Part shown: piece after piece, positions 50,464 through 60,850 of the stretch | Position numbering within the stretch: position 1 is the first letter of the stretch | Layout: the number at the start of each line of letters is the position of its first letter | Assembly: GCA_934202735.1 (NCBI GenBank) | Contig: CAKPYH010000001.1 | Span: 248,001-312,000 of the forward strand | Reading direction: 5' to 3' | DNA from: an uncultured Alphaproteobacteria bacterium | GTDB lineage: Bacteria; Pseudomonadota; Alphaproteobacteria; CAAHEQ01; UBA3637 | DNA length: 64,000 nt | The notes under the pieces: generated by a model | Databases searched by the model: none | What the model was told of the DNA's origin: nothing | What the model saw: only the letters and a program-made list of their open reading frames with translations | Position numbers and translations under genes: made by a program

Positions 50464-52112
50464 ATGATGAAAAAAAAGAACAAAGAAATATGATGCTGGC
50501 CATGCTATTGGTTGTGGTGGTATTGATGGTCTTTAATGCCTGGACACGACGGAATACCGAAACGGTGACAGTGCCTTTGACCCCGCCTGTGGAAACGGAA
50601 ATGCCGGTGGCCCAGACAACGGAAGAAACAATCCCGGCGATTGAAGCAACGCCGGACGAAGCCGAAGAACCGATTGCCGTGATTCCCTTTGAAAATACGC
50701 TGATGACGGGGACATTTCGGGCCAATGGTACGGCGGTAGATGCGTTGGATTTGTTGACGTATCGTGAAACGACGGCTCCGGATAGCCCGTTTGTGCGTGT
50801 GTTAGGGGCGGATTATGGTACATCTTTGAATTGGCAGGGGGCGGGCATTCCCGATACGACACGGGCACCGCATATCACGGGTGATCACCTGACACCTGAA
50901 ACGCCGGTGGTGTTGACATGGGTAAAAGGCCCTGTTCAGATTGAACGAACCGTCAGTTTAGATAATGCATATATGATAACATACACCGATAAAATCATCA
51001 ATGCCGGAACGGTGCCGGTCTCGGCCACCTTGAACGGACGGGTAGAACGGTCGGTGGATTCGGTACCTAACAATCGGGTGGCGGTACACGAGGGCTTTTT
51101 GGCTTTGGTGGATAACCATGCCGAAGAAAGCCGATATGCGGAAATTAAAGCCGATGAAGACAAAGTCATGACGGCGACCGGGGGATGGATCGGTATGACG
51201 GATAAGTATTGGCAAACTTTATTTGTGCCGGAACAGAATATGGTATCCGATATGACCTATGCGCGTCATGATGATTTTTATGTGGCTTCTTTTACCGGTC
51301 GGCCGGAGACGGTGGCCCCGGGGGCAACTTTGACCCGTACAACGCGCCTGTTTTCGGGGGCCAAGGAATTGCACTTGATTAACGCCTATGAAGCGCAAGG
51401 GATTCCACGGTTTGATCTGTCCATTGATTTCGGGTGGTATTACTTTTTGACCAAGCCGTTTTTGTATTTTCTGGGGTGGCTTTATGCGTTGGTCGGCAAT
51501 ATGGGGGTGGCGATTTTGGTGTTTGCCACGTTGTTGCGGATTTTGATGTTGCCGGTGGCGACCAAGACGTATGAAAATATGGCCAAGATGAAAAAAGTTC
51601 AACCGAAAATTAAAGCCCTTCAAGAACGGTTCAAGGATAACAAGGCACAATTACAAGTAGAAATGATGAACCTGTATAAACGTGATAAAGTCAATCCGGC
51701 ATCGGGGTGTTTGCCCATGTTGATTCAGATCCCTGTGTTTTTTGCGCTTTACAAAGTGTTGTCGGTTTCCATTTTGATGCGTCAAGCCCCGTTCTTCGGT
51801 TGGATTACCGACCTGTCGCAGCCGGATCCGTCATCTGTTTTTACGATGTTCGGTTTGTTGCCGTGGCCGATTCCGTCCATCCTGAACATCGGTGTGTGGC
51901 CGGTGATTATGGGGTTGACCATGGTGTTGCAACAACGGTTGAGTCCGACACCTTCCACAAATCCGGATCAAAAAATCATTATGAACCTGATGCCGATTAT
52001 CTTTACCTTTATGATGGGTAATTTTGCGTCCGGATTGGTGATTTATTGGACATGGAGCAATATCTTGTCTTTGGCGCAACAACGGTATATTATGAAAAAA
52101 GTGGGTGTATAG
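50457..52112 (+). CDS. yidC: Membrane protein insertase YidC
   Basis: Inner-membrane insertase, 551 residues. N-terminal helix (about 12-28), a large periplasmic P1 beta-sandwich domain (about 60-330), then the conserved five-helix core beginning at WYYFLTKPFLYFLGWLY. Coiled-coil C1 loop (KMKKVQPKIKALQERFKDN), and SGCLPMLIQIPVFFALYKVL with the core's conserved features. The C-terminal tail is short. Confidence 0.96.
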   Translation: MLDDEKKEQRNMMLAMLLVVVVLMVFNAWTRRNTETVTVPLTPPVETEMPVAQTTEETIPAIEATPDEAEEPIAVIPFENTLMTGTFRANGTAVDALDLLTYRETTAPDSPFVRVLGADYGTSLNWQGAGIPDTTRAPHITGDHLTPETPVVLTWVKGPVQIERTVSLDNAYMITYTDKIINAGTVPVSATLNGRVERSVDSVPNNRVAVHEGFLALVDNHAEESRYAEIKADEDKVMTATGGWIGMTDKYWQTLFVPEQNMVSDMTYARHDDFYVASFTGRPETVAPGATLTRTTRLFSGAKELHLINAYEAQGIPRFDLSIDFGWYYFLTKPFLYFLGWLYALVGNMGVAILVFATLLRILMLPVATKTYENMAKMKKVQPKIKALQERFKDNKAQLQVEMMNLYKRDKVNPASGCLPMLIQIPVFFALYKVLSVSILMRQAPFFGWITDLSQPDPSSVFTMFGLLPWPIPSILNIGVWPVIMGLTMVLQQRLSPTPSTNPDQKIIMNLMPIIFTFMMGNFASGLVIYWTWSNILSLAQQRYIMKKVGV

Positions 52113-52748
52113 ATGCTGACAACGGCCGAACTGATACCTGACGGAAACAAGTTGTTTGAAACCAAGCCGACCTTTTGGCGTGGTGTGGTGTCGGCCGAAC
52201 AACTGCCGGATGAAATGGTCCCTGAAATTGCTTTTGCGGGGCGGTCTAATGTGGGGAAAAGCACGTTGATCAATACGATAACCGGTTGCCCTAAATTGGC
52301 TCGGGCATCTAATACACCGGGCCGGACGCAGGAGTTAAACTTTTTTCATCATCCGGCGGGCTTTTACCTGGTGGACTTGCCCGGGTACGGGTTCGCCAGT
52401 GCCCCCCGACAAACGGTGCAGGTATGGACGCGCTTGATACATGATTACTTGCGCGGCCGGCGACAACTGCGGCGCGTTTTCTTGTTGATTGATATTCGCC
52501 ACGGTGTCAAGCCCGTTGATGAAAATATCATGAAAATGATGGATCGGGCGGCCGTCAATTATCAAATTGTGTTGACCAAAGCGGATAAAGTGTCTCCGAC
52601 CGTTGCGGCGGAGATGTTGGACCGTGTGTCCGGTATCGGAGCGGGGCATGTGGCCTGCTATCCCGAAGTGTTGATGACCAGTTCTGAAACAAAAACCGAT
52701 ATCGGGGCGGTGCGGGCGCAGTTTATTAAAGTCTTGCGGGGAATCTAG
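52113..52748 (+). CDS. engB: Ribosome biogenesis GTPase EngB (YihA/YsxC)
   Basis: 211-residue GTPase needed for late assembly of the 50S subunit. G1 GRSNVGKSTLIN, G2 TPGRTQ, G3 DLPGYG, and G4 TKADK are all visible. Starts immediately after the yidC stop. Confidence 0.95.
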   Translation: MLTTAELIPDGNKLFETKPTFWRGVVSAEQLPDEMVPEIAFAGRSNVGKSTLINTITGCPKLARASNTPGRTQELNFFHHPAGFYLVDLPGYGFASAPRQTVQVWTRLIHDYLRGRRQLRRVFLLIDIRHGVKPVDENIMKMMDRAAVNYQIVLTKADKVSPTVAAEMLDRVSGIGAGHVACYPEVLMTSSETKTDIGAVRAQFIKVLRGI

Positions 52749-52750
52749 CG

Positions 52751-54073
52751 ATGACTTATTGTTTAACCGATACGATTTATGCGTTGTCCAGCGGTCCCGG
52801 TAAAGGGGGTGTCGCCGTTATTCGGGTATCGGGGCGATTGGTGAAAGACGTGCTGCATCGTTTGGCCGGATTGGATCAGCCGACCCCGCGGCATGCATAT
52901 TTCCGGCCGTTGCGAGATGCGGCGGGGCAGGTCTTGGATAATGCTTTGGTCCTTTTCTTCCCGGGGCCGTTTAGTTTTACCGGTGAAGATGTGGCCGAGT
53001 TGCAGGTTCATGGGGGCCGTGCGGTGATACAAGGGGTCTTTCGGGCTTTGAGTGATATAGACGGGTGTCGGCCGGCCGAACGCGGCGAGTACTCCCGGCG
53101 GGCGGTCATCAACGGCAAGATGGATTTAACGGCGGCGGAAGGCTTGCTGGATATGATAGATGCCGAAACCGAACATCAACGGGCGCAGGCGTATCAACAA
53201 ATGCAAGGGCATCTGGGGCGTTTGTATGACGGGTGGCGGACCGACTTGACCCGGGATATGGCGTATTTGGAAGCCTTTATTGATTTTCCCGAAGAAGACA
53301 TACCCCCCGAAAAAATATCCGAAATTGAGACGAAAACACGGGCTTTAATCGCGGCGATACAGGCTCATTTGGATGATAACCGGCGCGGAGAACGGTTGCG
53401 GGACGGATTTCAAATTGCCATTATCGGTCAACCGAATGTGGGTAAAAGCAGCCTGATCAATGCCTTGACCCGGCGAGATGTTGCGATTGTGTCTCAAACG
53501 GCCGGTACGACCCGCGATGTGGTGGAAGCCCACTTGGATGTAGACGGCTTTCCGGTGATTATAGCCGATACGGCGGGCCTGAGAGAACAAGTCGGCGAGG
53601 TTGAACGCGAGGGAATTCGCCGGGCAGTTCAGCGGGCCGAACAGGCGGACCTGATTTTACATATTCAGGACGGCACCGCTTATCCGGCGGGGGATACGTT
53701 GCCGGCAACATTGTCGGGAAAAACGATTTTAACGGTTTGGAATAAAGCGGATTTAATGCCGTCTTTACCTTCGGATGCCCTGTGTATCAGTGCCCGGACC
53801 GGTGCCGGTTTGGATACCTTGTGGCAACGGATCCGGACAATTTTAACCCGGGATTTTGTGTCTCGGGATTCGGCGGTGATTACACGAGAACGGTATCGGG
53901 TGGCTTTAACGGAATGTGTCCGCCATTTAACATGTTCTTTATCGGCTCCGGCTTTGGAATTGCAGGCCGAAGATTTACGCTTGGCGGCCCGGGCGTTGGG
54001 GCGAATTACGGGGCGGATAGACGCGGAAGATTTATTAGATGTTATCTTTCGGGATTTTTGCATAGGAAAATAA
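52751..54073 (+). CDS. mnmE: tRNA modification GTPase MnmE
   Basis: With MnmG it makes the cmnm5 group at U34 of several tRNAs. 440 residues: the N-terminal THF-binding domain ([21 protein letters not shown]), a helical domain, the inserted G domain ([25 protein letters not shown]), and the C-terminal CIGK with the essential Cys. Starts 2 bases after engB. Confidence 0.97.
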   Translation: MTYCLTDTIYALSSGPGKGGVAVIRVSGRLVKDVLHRLAGLDQPTPRHAYFRPLRDAAGQVLDNALVLFFPGPFSFTGEDVAELQVHGGRAVIQGVFRALSDIDGCRPAERGEYSRRAVINGKMDLTAAEGLLDMIDAETEHQRAQAYQQMQGHLGRLYDGWRTDLTRDMAYLEAFIDFPEEDIPPEKISEIETKTRALIAAIQAHLDDNRRGERLRDGFQIAIIGQPNVGKSSLINALTRRDVAIVSQTAGTTRDVVEAHLDVDGFPVIIADTAGLREQVGEVEREGIRRAVQRAEQADLILHIQDGTAYPAGDTLPATLSGKTILTVWNKADLMPSLPSDALCISARTGAGLDTLWQRIRTILTRDFVSRDSAVITRERYRVALTECVRHLTCSLSAPALELQAEDLRLAARALGRITGRIDAEDLLDVIFRDFCIGK

Positions 54074-54074
54074 A

Positions 54075-55922
54075 ATGAAAACCGATTATGATGTGATTGT
54101 TGTCGGGGGTGGACATGCAGGTTGTGAAGCCTGTGCGGCGGCGGCTCGGGTCGGGGCCCGAACGGCTTTGGTCACCCTGCATTTACATACGATTGCGGAT
54201 ATGTCGTGTAATCCGGCAATCGGGGGCTTGGCCAAAGGCACAGTGGTGCGGGAAGTGGATGCTTTGGACGGTTTGATGGGACGTGTGATTGATCAAACGG
54301 GATTGCAGTTTCGGATGCTGAATGCCAGTAAAGGCCCTGCCGTTCAAGGTCCGCGGGCTCAGGCAGATAAACCGCTGTACCGGGCCGAAATGCAGCGTAT
54401 TTTACAGTCATACCCGAACCTGACTTTGATTGAAGCGTCTGCCGATGATTTGATCGTGGAAAACGGAACTGTTGTCGGTATAGTGGCCGGGGGTCGGCCT
54501 ATGCGCGCCGGAGCCGTTGTGTTGACAACGGGGACTTTTTTGAACGGTGTGTTGCATGTGGGGCCCGAACAAACTCCGGGCGGTCGGTGGGGGGAAGAGG
54601 CCTGCACCGGTTTAACCCCGGCTTTACATCGCTTGGGCCTGCCGGTAGGGCGCTTAAAGACCGGTACGCCGGCCCGCTTGGACCGGGAAACCGTAGATTG
54701 GAAGAAATGTGAACGTCAGGACGGAGATCAATCCCCGCGACCGTTTTCATTTTTATCCGATGATTTTCACCCGAATCAAGTGCCGTGCTATATCACACAT
54801 ACCACGCCGAAAACGCATCAGATTATTTTAGATAACCTGGATCGGGCTCCTTTATTTGACGGGCAGATTACGTCTACCGGTCCCCGCTATTGCCCCAGTA
54901 TTGAAACCAAATTGATACGGTTTGCCGGGCGCGACAGCCACCATGTTTTCTTGGAACCCGAATCGCGGACCGGCAACAGTATTTATCCGAACGGGATTTC
55001 TACCAGTGTACCCAAAGATGTACAGGAAGCGTTTATTCACTCTATTCCCGGCTTGGAACATGTGCGGATTTTGCGGTATGCTTATGCGATTGAGTATGAT
55101 TATGTTGATCCGCGGGCTTTGCGGCCGACCTTGGAAACCAAAACGGTGCCGGGGTTATTCCTGGCCGGTCAAATCAACGGGACAACCGGCTATGAAGAAG
55201 CGGCAGGTCAGGGCTTGGTGGCCGGTGTGAATGCGGCGCATACGGCCCTGAAGACGGGGAAAACATTTGTCTTGGATCGGGCGGACGGCTATATCGGGGT
55301 GATGATTGATGATATTACGACCTTGGGGGTAGATGAACCGTATCGGTTGTTCACATCACGGGCGGAGTATCGGTTGACCATGCGGGCGGACAATGCCGAT
55401 TTACGCTTGACCGAATTGGGGATAGCGACCGGGTGTGTCGGTCCTGAACGGGCGCGCGTGTTTCGGGAAAAAAAGGAAACGCTGGATCGGACGCGGGCAC
55501 AGATACAGCGCACAACCTATACCACGCGTGAATTGGCCGAATTGGGATTTACCGTAAATGCCGATGGACACAGGCGTACGATTTTTGATATGTTGTCTTA
55601 TCAAGGTGTGGATTGGCAGACACTGACCCGGGCGTGGCCGTGGTTGCAGGATGTACCCCCCGCCATAGCCGAACAGTTGGAAACCGAAGGAAAATACAGC
55701 GGTTATTTGGCACGACAGCAAACGGATATAGACGCGTTTCGGCGCGATGAAGCGTTAAAGATACCGGCTGATACGGATTTTCATGCTATCGGCGGATTAT
55801 CCAATGAAGTGCAAGAACGCTTGACGCAAACACGGCCGGCAACGGTTGGGGCGATGATGCGCATGACGGGAATGACCCCCGCGGCTGCTACGGCCGTTAT
55901 CGGCTATCTGAAACGCAAATAA
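54075..55922 (+). CDS. mnmG: tRNA uridine modification enzyme MnmG (GidA)
   Basis: FAD enzyme, partner of MnmE. 615 residues. The FAD motif [11 protein letters not shown] is at the N-terminus. [18 protein letters not shown] and [14 protein letters not shown] are family signatures. The C-terminal helical domain ends at [13 protein letters not shown]. Directly downstream of mnmE with one base between. The usual next gene, rsmG, and the parA/parB genes are not here. Confidence 0.97.
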   Translation: MKTDYDVIVVGGGHAGCEACAAAARVGARTALVTLHLHTIADMSCNPAIGGLAKGTVVREVDALDGLMGRVIDQTGLQFRMLNASKGPAVQGPRAQADKPLYRAEMQRILQSYPNLTLIEASADDLIVENGTVVGIVAGGRPMRAGAVVLTTGTFLNGVLHVGPEQTPGGRWGEEACTGLTPALHRLGLPVGRLKTGTPARLDRETVDWKKCERQDGDQSPRPFSFLSDDFHPNQVPCYITHTTPKTHQIILDNLDRAPLFDGQITSTGPRYCPSIETKLIRFAGRDSHHVFLEPESRTGNSIYPNGISTSVPKDVQEAFIHSIPGLEHVRILRYAYAIEYDYVDPRALRPTLETKTVPGLFLAGQINGTTGYEEAAGQGLVAGVNAAHTALKTGKTFVLDRADGYIGVMIDDITTLGVDEPYRLFTSRAEYRLTMRADNADLRLTELGIATGCVGPERARVFREKKETLDRTRAQIQRTTYTTRELAELGFTVNADGHRRTIFDMLSYQGVDWQTLTRAWPWLQDVPPAIAEQLETEGKYSGYLARQQTDIDAFRRDEALKIPADTDFHAIGGLSNEVQERLTQTRPATVGAMMRMTGMTPAAATAVIGYLKRK

Positions 55923-55944
55923 AGCCGTGTTTACGGTTGCGATT

Positions 55945-55972
55945 TGACTTCCGAAACAAATATGCTATAATC
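55945..55972 (+). promoter_or_regulatory. Orphan promoter 1 of a tandem pair
   Basis: TTGACT, a 16-base spacer and TATAAT. The 34-base block from GTTGCGATTTGACTTCCGAA onward is repeated 66 bases later. A GAGTC/GACTC hairpin (loop TTGC) lies at the predicted RNA 5' end. No gene follows on this strand. Confidence 0.68.
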
Positions 55973-56010
55973 AGAGTCTTGCGACTCCGGCTGGATATGA
56001 AGTTGCGATT

Positions 56011-56038
56011 TGACTTCCGAAGCAAATATGCTATAATG
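56011..56038 (+). promoter_or_regulatory. Orphan promoter 2 of a tandem pair
   Basis: TTGACT, a 16-base spacer and TATAAT, with one base changed from promoter 1. Predicted transcription from about 56045 to the terminator at 56084-56107. Confidence 0.68.
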
Positions 56039-56044
56039 GTTTAA

Positions 56045-56107
56045 AATTGACTTGCGGACAGTTTCGGTATGATGGTCATGCGAAAACCCCCGGCAGAGCG
56101 GGGGTTT
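56045..56107 (+). ncRNA. Candidate small RNA from the tandem promoters
   Basis: About 60 bases between the second promoter and a terminator hairpin, without a credible reading frame. From the first promoter the RNA would be about 130 bases. This is inferred only from promoter and terminator; no known family recognised. Confidence 0.35.
56084..56107. terminator. Bidirectional terminator between the orphan promoters and rpmB
   Basis: Stem AAACCCC / GGGGTTT with a 9-base loop, A-rich on one side and T-rich on the other. It serves rpmB from the right and the orphan promoters from the left. Confidence 0.78.
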
Positions 56108-56140
56108 GTATCAACCATTCAGTTTAAGATCAGATAAGGC

Positions 56141-56434
56141 TTACAAGCCTTTGGCGGCCTTGGCACCCGCGATACGATTCCGCAGGATTTTGGCTTCCGC
56201 CGTCAATTTGGAAACCGGCGTGTTCAACAGGTACAGATCCAACCCGCCGTTCTTTTCAATCGTGCGCAGACCGTTATTGGTAATCCGCAGAGTCACCGGA
56301 GCTTCCAAAATTTCGCTGTAAATGGCCACTTCTTGCAGATTCGGCATAAAACGCCGCCGTGTTTTACGGTTAGAGTGGCTGACATTATTGCCGGTTTGAA
56401 CGCCTTTACCGGTAATGAGGCACTTTTTAGACAT
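56141..56434 (-). CDS. rpmB: 50S ribosomal protein L28
   Basis: 97-residue ribosomal protein: [34 protein letters not shown] and [15 protein letters not shown] are family signatures. The length is usual for alphaproteobacteria. The lone cysteine of the zinc-type N-terminus remains (KKCLITG) but the other ligands are lost. It stands alone. Confidence 0.97.
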   Translation of the reverse strand: MSKKCLITGKGVQTGNNVSHSNRKTRRRFMPNLQEVAIYSEILEAPVTLRITNNGLRTIEKNGGLDLYLLNTPVSKLTAEAKILRNRIAGAKAAKGL

Positions 56435-56518
56435 AACTTTATCCCTTTCTTAAAACTAAAACTGTGCATATCTTCTACATCATTTTCAATCAAAAGTCAA
56501 GCATTTTTTTCACTTTCT

Positions 56519-57991
56519 TCAAAAAGGATATAAATCAGGTACCGGTTTTTTGTCTTGCGGTTGACGGGAGGCTGTCTCGTCGGGCAGACGATAATGGGGG
56601 GGACGATGTCTCCGATGAAAAAACCACGCGCCTAAAAGGCCGCATAAAATGCCGGCACAGATCCCGATGATACCGTATCCCCAAGGGGAAAGCAAAGCAG
56701 TATCGGCCAAAGCTGTTTCTTTCGGGGCCGGGGGCGGTGTCGGTTCGGGGGTTGAAACCGGAGCGACATTTTGGGGAGTCGGCGGGGGTGGTGGCACAGA
56801 CAGATCGGTGTTCGTTGCGGTCTCGGCCGCCGTTTCTGACGGGAGAACGGTTAATGTCTTTTGGGGTAAGATGGCGACTTCCGTTGTGCCGGTGCGCGTG
56901 TTAAACCACGGCACGCGGATTTCCGGTATAGTGATGGTACCGGCGGCCGTTGGTACCAACACAAAAGCAGTTTCTGATACGCCGACAATGTCATTGGTGT
57001 CGGTTTGTACCGTGCTGCGTTTATCGGGACTGGGGTAGACTTTCAGGGTGTCAGTTGCCGGTTGTGTCAGTGTCGGCAGTTGTTCATCCGTCACGCCTGT
57101 CGCCGTCAGTATAACCGTCCGGGTAAAGGACTCACCGACTTTAAGTGCTGTCTGATCTGTCTCGTCGGCCCGCAGGGAAACCTGTGTTGCCGGTAACCAC
57201 CAACCCGACCAGTCGGCCGGACGCGGCCGAATGTGAAGGTGTAAAGGTTCGGTTTCCAAGCGAATATCCCGGATCCCGCCGGTCAAGCCGTTGAACAGCA
57301 TACCGCGGTCCAGTAAATCCCCCGGTGTTTGACGGATTCCAATCCGTCCATATAATTCTGTGGCAGGTATGGTTAAAGGGCCGGCTGTGTCCGGAATGAT
57401 ACCATAGGTGCGTTCCATGACGCGTACGGGCCGATCATTGAGTGTACTCTGATAGGCTTTATCACGGTTGAGCACAACCACGCGAGCGTTGGCAACGTTC
57501 GGAGTTGTGATTTGCCCGTCCAGCAGACCACCCCCGTCCACAACCCGTACGGTATAAAGAATCATCTCGCCGGGATAAGCGGTTGTTGTGTTTGCCCCGG
57601 CCGAAAACCGAACCGGTATTTGATTCATGCCGGTATCCGGATTGACCGTCAATGTAGCCGATAGGGGCTCTTTCTGTCCATCCAGGGTAATCGGTCCGGC
57701 CGTCAGGGTTCCTGTGTGGCGCGGAAAGACGTTGTAAATCAGGTTATGGACACGCCGTGTACGGCCGTTGATGGTGGTGGTCGTGGTTTCTTCCTGTTGC
57801 CCCGAAACGATAAAATGGTCGGCCAAGACCGACAAGTCCGGAGCCTGTTTTATCAGGCGATCGGATTGAAGAATCAACTGGGTACTTTCACCGATTACAA
57901 CGGTGTCCGGATCAAACCGCAGGTCTGTGCGGGCCTGAACCGTTCCCGTCAACCCCCATATTAACCCGCAGATCAGCCAAAGTTTTTTCAT
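56519..57991 (-). CDS. batD: BatD-family (oxygen tolerance) membrane protein
   Basis: 490 residues: signal peptide ending VQA, several Ig-like beta domains (about 20-390) facing the periplasm, a Pro/Thr-rich linker, one membrane helix near 435-460 (YGIIGICAGILCGLLGAWFF) and a short cytosolic tail. It overlaps the BatB/C gene by 4 bases. Bat proteins are linked to envelope integrity and oxygen or stress tolerance in Bacteroides, Leptospira and Francisella; the mechanism is unknown. Confidence 0.85.
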   Translation of the reverse strand: MKKLWLICGLIWGLTGTVQARTDLRFDPDTVVIGESTQLILQSDRLIKQAPDLSVLADHFIVSGQQEETTTTTINGRTRRVHNLIYNVFPRHTGTLTAGPITLDGQKEPLSATLTVNPDTGMNQIPVRFSAGANTTTAYPGEMILYTVRVVDGGGLLDGQITTPNVANARVVVLNRDKAYQSTLNDRPVRVMERTYGIIPDTAGPLTIPATELYGRIGIRQTPGDLLDRGMLFNGLTGGIRDIRLETEPLHLHIRPRPADWSGWWLPATQVSLRADETDQTALKVGESFTRTVILTATGVTDEQLPTLTQPATDTLKVYPSPDKRSTVQTDTNDIVGVSETAFVLVPTAAGTITIPEIRVPWFNTRTGTTEVAILPQKTLTVLPSETAAETATNTDLSVPPPPPTPQNVAPVSTPEPTPPPAPKETALADTALLSPWGYGIIGICAGILCGLLGAWFFHRRHRPPHYRLPDETASRQPQDKKPVPDLYPF

Positions 57992-59772
57992 GAACCATAC
58001 CTCGTTTGTCTTTGATATTGTTGATAAATACGATACCGCAACAGGCTTTCGGGCGGTCGGGGCAGGCGATTGATCAGTTGTTGCGCGGATTGTTGGTTTG
58101 CGTCTGTACCGGCGGCATCTGCTTCTGCCCGAGATGTATCCGGTTGTGCGGCTTCAGGGGGCGGAACGGCGGCGGGCGACTCTTGTTCGGACTCTGTGTC
58201 TGTTTGTTCGGCTTGATTTTGATCAGGGGAGTCTTGTTCAGTCGTTTTCTCTTGTTGCTCGTTCGGCGTATCTTTTGCTTCAGAAGGTGTCTCCTGTTCC
58301 TGTTCCTGCTTCTGTTCCTGTTCCTGTTCCTGTTCCTGTTCCTGTTCCTGTTCGGTATTCTGATTCTGTTGTTCGTTTTGTTGATCCTGCGGATTTGATT
58401 CCGCCTGTTCCTGTTGCTCGTTTTGTTGTTCTTGTTCCTGCTCTTGCGCTTGTTCTTGATCCTGTTTGTCTTGTTCTTCCTGTTCTTGTTCTTGTTCTTG
58501 TTGTTCCTGTTTTTGCTTGTCTTGTTGCTCTTGTTTTTTGCGTTCCAGGTATTCTTTGTTGAATAAGGCATCCGCATGATCCGGGACAGTGTCTAACACT
58601 TGGCGATAAGCATCTATGGCTTCATCAATCTTCTGTTGTTGGGCCAAAGCATTGCCGCGGTTATACCAATCATCGGGCGACAGACCCCGGTCAAATAGAG
58701 ATTCAGCCTTGTCATATCGGCCGGCCCGATAAGCGGCAACCCCTTGCACCTGATAGGTGTAGGCATCTTGATCCGGTCGTGTCCACCATCCGGCGCGGGC
58801 GGGCAAGCATAACCCCAGAATCAGTAAAAACAACATATTTTTACGGAACAGCAGAGCAAAAAACGGTAAGGCCGCAACCACTAACCATACTCCGCGATCC
58901 TGCCATAAATCTATGGTGTTTTGCGAATCTGTTTCGGCGGTTGCGGGGGCTGGCGTTGTTTGAGATAACAAAGCCCGTAAATCCCGATCGTCAGCCGTTG
59001 TATTGTAATAAGGACCCAAAGGCCGTAATGCGGCCGGATCCGGACGGACCATTTTGGGATGACCGGCATCATCGGACCAAAAACCGCCATTCGGTAGAGC
59101 CACGGGGTGCGGAGCCGGGCCACCAAACCCGAGAACCCCGATTTTATGGGGGATATCTTGAACTTTTTGAGCCAAATCCGGCGTAACGTCGGCCCCGGTC
59201 GTGAAAAATAAAATACGCCCTTGTCGTACGCCGGCATTTTTCAGAACCTGGCTGGCTTGATGTAAGCCGGTTGCAGGATCGGTCAGGTAGGGGTGTGGCA
59301 ATAAATCAGATGACAGTTGGGGTAAAATATCCCGTAATGTATCATATTCAAAGGTCATCGGCATGGCCGTATAGCCGTATGTATCATAAATCACCAGGCC
59401 CACTTGTTCCCCCGGCAACAGGGATAACAAGTCTTGAATCTTGCGGACGGCGGTATCGCGTTCCGTGCCGGACATAGCCGGACTCAGATCCAAGACGATC
59501 ACGGTAGCGGGTTGGTCCAAGCGGGTCGGGACGGGCATTTTATCCCAGGCCGGTCCCGCCGCCGCCACAATCAACCAAGCCCACAGTCCTATTTGGACCC
59601 ATCGCCGATGTCGGGTCGTTTTATTATTTCCCCGTACAATCAGGTAGGGCAGCAAATCTTTGTCAATCACTTGTTTCCAGGCATTGACACGCCCGCCTGT
59701 ATGCGTACTCAGCCACGCCAATAAGAACGGCACACACAAAAAAATCAGAATCCAAGGACGCAGAAAAATCAT
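57988..59772 (-). CDS. BatB/BatC fusion: VWA domain plus TPR and Gln/Glu-rich region
   Basis: 594 residues, start at 59772 after GGAGG. Two N-terminal helices flank a von Willebrand A domain (about 85-270) followed by another helix. The metal-site motif reads LDLSPAMSG, where DxSxS has lost its second Ser, so ion binding may be weak. TPR units follow (YDKAESLFDRGLSPDDWYN and DEAIDAYRQVL), then about 130 residues almost wholly Gln, Glu, Asp, Asn and Lys. This low-complexity stretch is coded by short tandem repeats. It overlaps batA and batD by ATGA, so all three are coupled. Confidence 0.85.
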   Translation of the reverse strand: MIFLRPWILIFLCVPFLLAWLSTHTGGRVNAWKQVIDKDLLPYLIVRGNNKTTRHRRWVQIGLWAWLIVAAAGPAWDKMPVPTRLDQPATVIVLDLSPAMSGTERDTAVRKIQDLLSLLPGEQVGLVIYDTYGYTAMPMTFEYDTLRDILPQLSSDLLPHPYLTDPATGLHQASQVLKNAGVRQGRILFFTTGADVTPDLAQKVQDIPHKIGVLGFGGPAPHPVALPNGGFWSDDAGHPKMVRPDPAALRPLGPYYNTTADDRDLRALLSQTTPAPATAETDSQNTIDLWQDRGVWLVVAALPFFALLFRKNMLFLLILGLCLPARAGWWTRPDQDAYTYQVQGVAAYRAGRYDKAESLFDRGLSPDDWYNRGNALAQQQKIDEAIDAYRQVLDTVPDHADALFNKEYLERKKQEQQDKQKQEQQEQEQEQEEQDKQDQEQAQEQEQEQQNEQQEQAESNPQDQQNEQQNQNTEQEQEQEQEQEQEQKQEQEQETPSEAKDTPNEQQEKTTEQDSPDQNQAEQTDTESEQESPAAVPPPEAAQPDTSRAEADAAGTDANQQSAQQLINRLPRPPESLLRYRIYQQYQRQTRYGS

Positions 59773-60767
59773 GCTTGCCTCCGGTGTTTTTCGGCCCAGG
59801 CCCAACAAAACAGCCCTATCAACAGAGGAATATAAAATAACTCGCGCCGCGGCCGAAGAAATAAAGCATTTGTTTGGGCCGTTTCCAACCGGTCAATTTC
59901 CCGATAAATTTGAACTAAATCGCGCGTGTCGGAAGCCCGAAAGTACTTGCCGCCGGTCTTTTCGGCAATGGTCATCAGGGTTTGTTCGTTCCAGTCGGTG
60001 AGTTCGGTTAAAATCATTTGGCTGATCAGGGTGCTTTTTTCTTTTCGGGCGGTGGTGATTCCGATGGTATAAACGGGCACTTGTTGCCTTTGGGCCAGGC
60101 GTACGGCTTCCCACACCGGGACACGGCCGGCATTGTTGGCTCCGTCAGATAACAAGATGACACTTTTTTGTCCCGTAGGCAGATTGGCCACGTTTTGGAC
60201 CCCCAGAGTCAGGGCATCTCCGATGGCCGTTTTATTACCGATCAGGCGTGTAATGTCCGGCCCCATATCAGCAAACAGAGCATCCAGTGTCCGGTGATCA
60301 CGGGACAAAGGCGATAGAGTGTAAGCCGCATCACCAAAGACAACCAAGCCTAAACGATCCCCTTGCCGGCGGGAAATAAAATCACGGACCACTTGCTTGA
60401 CCACATCGGTACGAGAATGGGCTGCACCGCCCACCACAAAGTCTTTCCGTGCCATGGAACCGGAAAAGTCCAACGCTAACATGATATTACGGGCTTCTTG
60501 GGGCAGGGGAATCCGATGCTCATACCATACCGGGCGCATGGCGGCTATAACCAGGCTGATCCAAGCCAAAGTCAACCAGAAGCCGACCCCTTTATTGCCC
60601 ATAACGGCATTGATTTCTTTTGGGGCCACCAGTCTGTTCCAAAACGGGATACGCAACGCATCTCGTTCCTTGCCCGGTGTTCTGACACGGGCCGCCGGTA
60701 TCCACCGCCGTACCAACCAAGGTAGCGGCAACGTCATGATCACAAAAGGCCAGATAAAATATTCCAT
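59769..60767 (-). CDS. batA: BatA-family VWA membrane protein
   Basis: 332 residues: two N-terminal helices around a linker, a VWA domain (about 90-290) with an intact metal site (LDFSGSMARKDF, then a Thr in NKTAIGDALTLG and DGANN), and a C-terminal helix. First of the coupled batA-batB/C-batD genes. No MoxR-type ATPase or DUF58 gene, the usual upstream partners, is nearby; the upstream neighbour is yqgE. Confidence 0.88.
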   Translation of the reverse strand: MEYFIWPFVIMTLPLPWLVRRWIPAARVRTPGKERDALRIPFWNRLVAPKEINAVMGNKGVGFWLTLAWISLVIAAMRPVWYEHRIPLPQEARNIMLALDFSGSMARKDFVVGGAAHSRTDVVKQVVRDFISRRQGDRLGLVVFGDAAYTLSPLSRDHRTLDALFADMGPDITRLIGNKTAIGDALTLGVQNVANLPTGQKSVILLSDGANNAGRVPVWEAVRLAQRQQVPVYTIGITTARKEKSTLISQMILTELTDWNEQTLMTIAEKTGGKYFRASDTRDLVQIYREIDRLETAQTNALFLRPRRELFYIPLLIGLFCWAWAEKHRRQA

Positions 60768-60850
60768 AGGGATAATATAACCAAATGTTCACCAAAAAGC
60801 AAACATTTATTTTACCGTGGTGATTCCGGATGAACGGAACTTGTTTTTTT

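Noticed and set aside
56048..56074. A third promoter (TTGACT, TATGAT) after the tandem pair
   Set aside because: The spacer is only 15 bases and the start would fall on the terminator.
58006..58398. Long Leu/Phe-rich frames opposite batB/C
   Set aside because: They are the antisense of the Gln/Glu codon repeats and have no start signal.
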